Shown here piece after piece: positions 57,480-64,000 of a stretch of 64,000 bases of DNA (the stretch's first letter is position 1; each line of letters opens with the position of its first letter). The notes under the pieces are model-generated. The model was not told the origin of the DNA, did no database searches, and saw only the letters and a program-made list of their open reading frames with translations. The DNA lies in assembly GCA_023374025.1 (NCBI GenBank), contig SIJG01000010.1, forward strand, positions 212,517-276,516. The letters are read 5' to 3'. The translations under genes were made by a program, and so were the position numbers. This stretch comes from Heterodera schachtii (Eukaryota > Nematoda > Chromadorea > Rhabditida > Heteroderidae).

Positions 57480-57801
57480 GCTTCAAGTTCGGCTCTCAAT
57501 TCTCGTAATCTGTGCAAAAAAAAAAATAATATTGTTAAATGGGTAATCGCCGGCCAATGCGTCATACTGAGAGTGTAAACCGCGGCGGTCGATTCTTGCC
57601 CTCAAAATATCAGCTCTGTTTTCTTTACATTTTGCATCTAATTCTTCCGTTTTCCACAAGGCGATGCAGAAAATTGTAAATGCCGCAGACAATTCCGACG
57701 ATAATTGTCGCGAGTGCGACAGTCAATGCGCCAAGGGCATACGTAAAAGATAAATTCACACCATATAGATCCGCCTTGATTTTGTTTTCCAAAGCGATTT
57801 C
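57480..57801 (-). pseudogene. Second copy of the small membrane-helix gene, frame-broken
   Basis: The exon 57625-57801 begins after a CTCAG acceptor, as in the gene at 49940-50315, and reads EIALENKIKADLYGVNLSFT (compare DLALEYKIKNDFLFASVTLM), then the helix ALGALTVALATIIVGIVCGI, but meets a stop at 57625-57627. The coiled-coil tail continues in another frame (AKCKENRADILRARIDRRGL). A final short exon (LRELRAELEALKNR) may follow near 57465-57520. No signal-peptide exon was found upstream. Either a pseudogene or a sequence with one indel. Confidence 0.55.
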
Positions 57802-58077
57802 CTGAGCAAAGAAAAGAAAATTTTATTGTTAAGTTTTAAAAAGGGAGCAGCTCATTTGCCCCCGCATCGTTTCCCCTTGAGAATTTTTTAAAATTTACTA
57901 ACTTATAGAATTTACAAAAAAAAAAAATTAGAAAAAATTGCCAATAAATTTCTGCGAATATGCGAGGGGAAATGGAAATGAAATACACCCGTTTAAAACT
58001 CCCTACATACTCGAAAGTCGAAATCGGCAGAAGAGACAGTAGTAACACAACAACAAAGGATGAAAAAAAAGAGCAAC

Positions 58078-60043
58078 GAGTCGGGCGCAAGCGCGGAAAG
58101 GTGTGCCAAAAACGGATGCCCGCGCCGTAAAGAAGGAAGCAAGCGGAACAATGCGCGGAAATGCGAGAGCGGACGCACCGCGGACGACAGTGCGGCGGAC
58201 AGTGGCCATTGCTTGATAGGGCTTAAAATTGCAAATATTTGTGTCACTGTCATAATTTACACTAATTAGCTAATTAGAGAATGAGTCTAGCAAAACAAAA
58301 ATTGTGAATTTTACCCAGGGGAAAGCAGAATGCCGACCAAAGGTTGGGCAAGAGAATTGTTGTTATTCTTGTTGACAAATTCGGCGGCTTCTTCTTTGAT
58401 GCCCTCCTGCTCCTGTTTTTGCCCGTTTGATTCAAACCCAGCGGATTTGAAGCGTTCTGCCAATTGGAATGGGTCCATCTCATCATCCTGTTGTGTTGTA
58501 AAAACTGTTATTCAAAAAACTTGGAAATTACGATTCTAAAAATTAGTTGAAGCCTAAAAATCCAATTGCTTATTTACAAATTTTTGAGAATTTACATTTT
58601 CCTGTTTTTAAAAGCCTTACAAGGACCGGCACCCAGCCAAATTTGCCGGGAATGTGATCCCGACATAATAGGGATTTGATTCCCAGGGTCAGGATTCAAA
58701 TCCCGGTGCCGGCAGGCGCCGTCAGGGAATTTGGATTCTCCAAATCAGAACATTTCTTATAAATACGGACAGATCGGATGGTCAAATTGAACTTTTCTAA
58801 ATTGGGCCAAAAATATGAGCACAAATTATTGCATTCAGAAGTTCAAACGCAGCACTGACTTGTCGCTGCGCGTCCTCCAACGATGCCGTGCCAATGCCGC
58901 TCTTCTGTCGACGCACAAGTCGCGCACAGAAGCGGCGCATCAGCGGTGTGTCGGGCTCAACTTCAAGAAGGGCACGATGCGGCACGGAGTCAATGATGTA
59001 GCCCAGCAGCTGTTGGTGAACCAACTCGTCCGCCCTGGTGAATGGCACGCAAATGTTGGAGAGTAACAGAGTGGAAGAAATTCGATGGCAAACGGTTCGT
59101 CGGACGGCGAACACATCAACTGCTCGCCGAGTATACAACCTTCAAAAGTGCAGATTTTAAGAAAATTATTTGTTCGTGAGTTCTTTTTTGAAAACGACCC
59201 GAGAATTCTTGGCAAGCAACTCAATTTTAATTTGCCAGAATTCATGGTGTTGTTAGCCATATGCTTTTTCGACCTGAGACTGAAATAAACGATGCCGTTA
59301 TTGTCCACCAAAAAGACATATGCCAACGTTGCATCCTCCGCGCTGTCCAACACCAAATCGGTGGTGGTGAAACATGAAAGTCCGCTCAGTGCAACGCCAA
59401 CATCGTAAATGTTTGAACTTTGCAAATCCTTTCGGATCAGATTTGTCGTCAACATGAGCACCTTAAAAGCGTGGGTAAAAAATTGAGGAGAAAAAAAGCA
59501 AGAGGAGGGGGTTAGCCTTAGCTGGGGGGGGGGGGGGGGTAGCCGCACTGGGCGACGATTTTTTTTTTTTTTTTTGCTTTTCGAGGAAAAAATTTGAGAA
59601 TTTTGGTAATAATTTTGAACGGATTTGTAACAAAAGTCATGCTACCCCCCTGCACTGGTGTTTTTAAATTTTTGAAAAATCCAGGGCCCTAAACACAGAC
59701 ATCGGTTTCGTCATTGAATGCTTGCACCGCCGCCAAATAACCAATGCGTTTTTCGCTGTAACGCGTGCTGGACATCACTTCAATGATGTTAAATGCTGTC
59801 CAGGAAATGTCGTAGCCGAGCATTTGCAACTAAATTTGGAGAGGAAAAATGTATTATATTGTAATACAGGGAACGTGAAATGGAAAATTCAATGAAATTT
59901 AAATGAAAACAATTTTGAATAAATGAAAAATGTTGCTTTATTGCATAGGATAAAAATGATCAATAATCTCTTTTATTTTTTAAACAAAGAACTTCACACT
60001 CCCAAAACTGACAGGGCAGCCAACTTTTGTTACACATTTTCAG
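58078..60043 (-). pseudogene. Duplicated segment copy 2 with AP-3 delta adaptin fragments
   Basis: Same order and reading as 50789-52712. AP-3 delta-like exons are at 59701-59830 (LQMLGYDISWTAFNIIEVMS) and about 59355-59461 (VLMLTTNLIRKDLQSSNIYD, VALSGLSCFTTTDL). The first has Met where copy 1 has Val, which is closer to the family. The unrecognised frames are at 58797-59138 and 58315-58480. This copy has a G16 run and a T run at 59524-59575 that copy 1 lacks. Copy 1 has an extra ATAATG-type insertion near 51867. It is flanked, as copy 1 is, by the small membrane gene on one side and a chimera on the other, so the duplication unit is about 7 kb. Confidence 0.7.
58626..58712 (+). tRNA. tRNA-like sequence in duplicated segment, copy 2
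   Basis: Same as 51342-51428 except for one extra G before the T arm (CCAGGGTCAGG against CCAGGTCAGG). The acceptor-like ends are still complementary. Indel differences in the variable region argue against function in at least one copy. Confidence 0.4.
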
Positions 60044-60686
60044 ATTTTCACACTTCATAATAAAATTCTTTCAATTTTTGCAAATTCGGTAGATATAATA
60101 CATAGTATATTTGGTTACCCCAAATACTGAAGGGTTCTCGGTGGGGGGGGGGGGGCGCTAACCAGGGTTCGTGATTAGCTACTCCCGAAACCCATAAAAC
60201 AAGTTTTCACAAAAAAAGAGCCCTCACCCTATGGTTTTTCGGAGTGCCCCAACAGCAAAAACGCTATGAATGAATTCCCAGGTAAAAAAACAAATTATTG
60301 AAAAATTTTATAAGGACATTTTTAAATTAAATTTGTCACTATTTATTCTGGCATAATGTTATAAGATAAAAATGACGAAAAAGCCTGGGTTTCCTAGATA
60401 AAAAATAGGGTTCGAGCCCCGCCCCCGTCCCCGCGACTCAGACCCCCGCCCCCGTCCCCGCGACTCAGACCCCCGCCCCCGTCCCCGCGACTCAGACCCC
60501 CGCCCCCGTCCCCGCGACTCAGACCCCCGCCCCACGTGGCTCAAACCCCAATAAAAATTTTAGAAAAGTTTGTTATTTCAAATGACCGATGTTTTTCAAG
60601 TTATCAAAAAATGATTAGGTACACAGATTAAAAACAGATTTTCTAGATTTATATTGCTGATTTCGTCTATTCCGTACTATTTGCAA
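60044..60686. repeat. Duplicated spacer with a 27-bp minisatellite (60417-60535)
   Basis: The single copy of CCCCGCCCCCGTCCCCG with ACTCAGAC in the paralogous spacer (53800-53845) has become four tandem 27-bp units here; the word GACTCA recurs at 60435, 60462, 60489 and 60516. The TAAAATTC at 60061-60068 is the empty site for the 52735-53180 element. A G12 run is at 60141. Confidence 0.8.
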
Positions 60687-61016
60687 ATGACGAGATCGCA
60701 TAACAAAAAAACTCCCCAAAAACCACCCAGTAACGCTGGCAATAAAGTGCCACCAATCGAAAAAGGCAATGGCTATTCGACCGCCGTCCGACAATACCAA
60801 GAAAAATGGTAATATTTTCGTGCTTTTTTTTGGGATACCCATTTGTTCGCATACATTTAACAATTTATCTTGATTTTCTAACACAATCTCAGCACAATTG
60901 AAGCGGAAGATCAAACAAAAATGGGCACCACTGACAGCGAAGAGATGAAAACTGAGCCGATGAAGAAGTTCTACCAAATGTTTTCATGGGTTCAGCAAAT
61001 GTTTTCATGGGTTCAG
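60687..61016 (+). CDS. Front exons of chimera G, with compensating indels
   Basis: Exons 60687-60808 and 60893-61016 correspond to the first two exons of chimera F (MTRSHNKKTPQKPPSNAGNK; KTEPMKKFYQMFSWVQ). Two bases are missing in the first (GGCTATTCGACC against GGCTATTATCGACC of chimera C) and one in the second, so the stretch between reads in another frame (YSTAVRQYQEKCTIEAEDQ) without a stop and then returns to the family frame. The last seven codons, QMFSWVQ, are tandemly repeated. No membrane exon follows. Instead the next conserved exon is the HPF1 exon 2 copy at 61257, joined in phase 0. It could therefore be the 5' part of the gene at 61257-63957, or a remnant. Confidence 0.5.
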
Positions 61017-61256
61017 GTAAATGTCCTCTAAATTATTCATCATTTTAGCTGTTTGTTTTTTTGCTCATTCAAGTTAAACAACTTTTACTTGTACGTAACG
61101 GCATTTTAAGCAAAAAGAAACGATTTTTATGTGTAATTTTACAAATAAAAAAAAGACACCTTTTCAATTAGTCTTCCAAATAAACTGCAAATTTTTTTTA
61201 CCTAAAAACTGCACAAATTTTCATGATTTCCTTATTTTGAAATCCATTAAATTTAG

Positions 61257-63957
61257 AAGGAAAATGTTGAAACGAAAATTGACGACGACGAAACATTGTT
61301 GAAACGGTTGGACAATGTGTTCATGGTAAAACATCCGCCGGAATTGCTCAATTTTTGGCGACACGCGGTAAAACTGAAGCCCGAAAATCCATTGGGTAAA
61401 TAATTTATTACAATAATTTAAAAAATGTAAATTTTCAACCCTTTTTGTAGGGGGTTTGAAAAAAAAATTTTTTTTTTCATTTTTCCTTTCTTGGGATATC
61501 ACCGGAATTGCTCAATTTTTGGTGAAACGCGGTAAAACTGAAGCCTGAAAATCCATTGGGTAAATATTTTTTTACAATAATTTAAAAAATGTAAATTTTC
61601 AACCCTTTTTATAGGGGGTTTGAAAAAAAAAATTTTTTTTGCGTTTTTTGTTTCATTTTTCCTTTCTTGGGATATCACCGGAATTGCTCAATTTTTGGCG
61701 ACACGCGGTCAAACTGAACCCCGAAAATCCATTGGGTAAATATTTTTTTACAATAATTTAAAAAATGTAAATTTTCAACCCTTTTTGTAGGGGGTTTGAA
61801 AAACAAAAAAATTTTTTTGCGTTTTTTTTTTCATTTTTCCTTTCTTGGGATATCACCGGAATTGCTCAATTTTTGGCGACACGCGGTCAAACTGAACCCC
61901 GAAAATCCATTGGGTAAATATTTTTTTACAATAATTTAAAAAATGTAAATTTTCAACCCTTTTTGTAGGGGGTTTGAAAAAAAAAAATTTTTTTTTTCAT
62001 TTTTCTTTTCTTGGGATATCACCGGTATTGCTCAATTTTTGGCGACACGCGGTCAAACTGAACCCCGAAAATCCATTGGGTAAATATTTTTTTACAATAA
62101 TTTAAAAAATGTAAATTTTCAACCCTTTTTGTAGCTGGGGTAGGAAAAAAAATTTTTTTTTTTTCATTTGTCCATTCTTGGGATATCATTGATCTACACA
62201 TATTTTCCCTACACAGATGCCTTTTCTGAATTGGACTCGTTGACATTGGTCGGTCCTTTTTTGCTTCTTGCCGCCGCCCACAGCGTACGGCACACCAAAA
62301 ACACCAAAATGGCGCCACAGCAACAGCGGACGAAGACGCACAGCAACAGCATCACCTTTTGTTGGACTCACGCTTTGCCACCGATTTGCCCGAGATGGAA
62401 ACACTGTTGGTGCACCGGGGCGGACGCTTTTGCTATTGGCACGATGTGCCGGAGGAAATGCCGAACATTTTGGTGCATGTCGCCGCCGGCGGAGGGGGAG
62501 AGGAGGGACATGACCATCAGTTGCAACAGCACTTCCCGACGACTTCCATTTGCGGAAAGCACGACCTTTTTGCGGCACTCCAATTTATGCTAAACAAATT
62601 GGCGAGCACGGGCACAACGACGGCAAAGGAGAAGAAACAACAGTCCAACAACACCGGCACTACCACCACCAGCAACACTGGGTAATAATAAAGCAACTAA
62701 TTACCTAATTAGAAGGGTCCGGAATTTAATAAAAATTTCAACAATTTTTTTTAGTGATTTTTTCAAAGAATATTTATACTGGGTATGTCTTTCAAAAAAT
62801 TTTCCCAAATTTTTTTTTTTGTATAAAAATTTTGTGTATTTTCACTAATGACAGTTTTATTTACTTATTTTTTCATCCCTTTCCCCTTCAATGCGCAGCG
62901 TAAAACCTGATCAAAAATTGGCACATTTGTTCCCCGACAATTTCGACATGATGGCCAACAATGGGGCGGACGGGCCGGACTATTTGCAAATGCTGAAAAA
63001 GCGGCGTGACAGAGAATCTCTCGTAATGCTATTCCATGGCATTGTCAACAAATTCCCACCGGACGACAAAGACATTGGCTACCGACAGCTGCTGTTGGAC
63101 GACGCCAAGAAAAATGGTAATACATTTTGTTTTTTCTTGGTATCCCCTATTTTTCGCGTAAAATTTGTGGAATTTTTCTTTTAACTTGTCTCAGTTTTTA
63201 ACCAAAATTTCAGCCCACCTGAAGCGGAACATCGAAACACTGGGCACCACGGACAATGAAAAGAACAAAACTGAGCCGAGGAAGAAGTTCTGCAAAATGT
63301 TTTCATTGCCTCAGGTATGTGTCCGCTAAATTATTCATCATTTTAGCTTAACTTTTACTTGTACGTAACGGCATTTTAAGCAAATAGAAACGATTTTTGT
63401 GTCATTTGCTAATAAAAAGTTTTTCAATTCAAATGTTTGGCCGAACATATTATTTCATTATCATTAAAACTTCTGAAATCAAAAGGACGTAAATTCTTTT
63501 TTAAGTTGTCCTTTTGCTCTGTTTTTCTGCTCCTTTCATTCGCTGTGTTTTGCTGCGCCTCCAACGAAACTTTTAACGACAAAGTTTGTATTTCTTTTTT
63601 TTGAATTGAAATTCCTTTTTTGCAACTGTAATGTTTTCATTTTTTCAGCAAATGCCTTCCAACAATTCCACGCGCGTCACTCCTAAGCCACCGTTTTTTC
63701 TGCCCACTGATCCCTTTTGGCGGCCCGTGTTCGATGCAATCATTTATGCATCAATTGCTATATCTGCCATCACCGTCATTTTTGGAGTTCCATTTATGAT
63801 TTTTATTGCTTGCGTGGCTTGTCGTAGTTCTAGAAACGCACAGAGATTTGATGATTTGTTGGAGCAAAGGGCGCAGCAGAGACGCGAGGCGGAAAGAATG
63901 GAAAGAACAGCTGCTTTAAGAGATGTATTAGAAATGCCATATTCATGCAAGTATTAA
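61257..63957 (+). CDS. Near-complete HPF1 copy fused to the membrane module (chimera G)
   Basis: Exons: 61257-61395 (HPPELLNFWRHAVKLKPENP), 62217-62681 (DAFSELDSLTLVGPFLLLAA; FCYWHDVPEEMPNILVHVAA; HDLFAALQFMLNKLA), 62899-63116 (LFPDNFDMMANNGADGPDYL; KDIGYRQLLLDDAKKNG), 63214-63314 (LKRNIETLGTTDNEKNKTEP), 63506-63583 (LSFCSVFLLLSFAVFCCAS) and 63649-63957 (NNSTRVTPKPPFFLP; AIIYASIAISAITVIFGVPF; stop). It thus has HPF1 exons 2-5 but not the catalytic exon 6, and its C-terminus is closest to chimera A. The HPF1 part reads better than the copy at 31-33 kb, except for the same frame change in the 62217-62681 exon near 62330. The usual HPF1 exon 1 is absent. Intron 61396-62216 holds four extra partial copies of exon 2. 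Confidence 0.68.
61338..62190. repeat. Five-unit tandem repeat of the HPF1 exon 2 end and its intron
   Basis: Units of 164-178 bp start at 61338, 61502, 61678, 61856 and 62022. Each has the last part of exon 2 (CCGGAATTGCTCAATTTTTG...GAAAATCCATTGG) with its GTAAAT donor, then CAACCCTTTTTGTAGGGGGT and TTTCTTGGGATATCA. Only the first has the full exon. The parent intron at 33034-33185 has a single unit. The extra exon pieces have no acceptor, so they are probably intronic but offer spare donors. Confidence 0.9.
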
Positions 63958-64000
63958 TTGAGATGAGAAAAGGCGCTTTACAGCTCTATTTTGATTTGAA

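Noticed and set aside
58940..59548. 202-codon open frame on the minus strand
   Set aside because: Only its middle matches AP-3 delta. It begins in a G/C run and ends in sequence that is better open in another frame, so it is not one protein.
60359..60544. Ser/Arg/Gly repeat protein on the minus strand
   Set aside because: Produced by the 27-bp minisatellite, whose length is a multiple of three. The single-unit paralog has no such frame.

Overview
This is a nuclear genome segment from a multicellular eukaryote, very probably a nematode. It has many short introns with TTTCAG-type acceptors and at least one likely GC-AG intron. It carries clusters of the nematode telomere word TTAGGC and animal genes (an AP-2 factor, a formin, HPF1, SYAP1, ADAT2). 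The compact AT-rich introns and long G/C homopolymers would fit a tylenchid plant parasite of the Globodera/Heterodera kind, but that genus-level guess is inference. Exon limits below were placed by eye from splice sites, reading phase and family resemblance.

Layout. 1-5.7 kb: a formin on the minus strand, cut at the left edge inside FH2. 5.7-10.5 kb: non-coding DNA rich in G/C runs. 10.8-15.4 kb: an AP-2 transcription factor (minus). 15.4-19.7 kb: no supportable gene. 19.7-22.2 kb: an RRM plus zinc-finger protein of RALY/hnRNP C type (plus). 23.6-25.0 kb: an unrecognised 178-residue protein (plus). 25.9-27.5 kb: SYAP1 (minus). 28.2-29.6 kb: splicing factor YJU2 (plus). 29.7-30.5 kb: ribosomal protein eL33/RPL35A (plus), with a one-base frameshift. 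31.2-33.5 kb: HPF1, the PARP partner (minus). 33.7-34.7 kb: ADAT2, a tRNA adenosine deaminase subunit (minus). 34.9-37.1 kb: a satellite array of about 84-bp units. 37.6-38.9 kb: a secreted cysteine-rich protein (plus). 39.4-41.7 kb: a TPR protein of the RMD family (minus). 41.8-42.3 kb: mitochondrial ribosomal protein S28 (minus).

From 42.8 kb to the end the window changes character. It becomes a recombining cluster made of pieces of its own left neighbours. At least five plus-strand units (43, 43.8-46.0, 46.7-49.4, 54.0-56.7 and 60.7-64.0 kb) join exons copied from HPF1 to a new C-terminal module, consisting of a hydrophobic, signal-like helix, a glycosylation-prone loop, a second transmembrane helix and usually a charged coiled-coil tail. 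The swap lies at the phase-0 intron just before the HPF1 exon that holds the catalytic Asp-Glu pair, so no copy keeps the catalytic residues. Between the chimeras lie two minus-strand genes for small membrane proteins, two copies of a 1.9-kb segment with AP-3 delta fragments and a tRNA-like sequence, a piece of the RPL35A gene and an inverted copy of the last ADAT2 exon. Two long inverted-repeat elements have 8-bp target duplications and identifiable empty sites in sister copies.

I regard the HPF1-derived membrane chimera family as the best candidate for something undescribed. Several conserved genes carry single-base insertions that a duplicate copy lacks, so assembly error must be excluded before any gene here is called dead.
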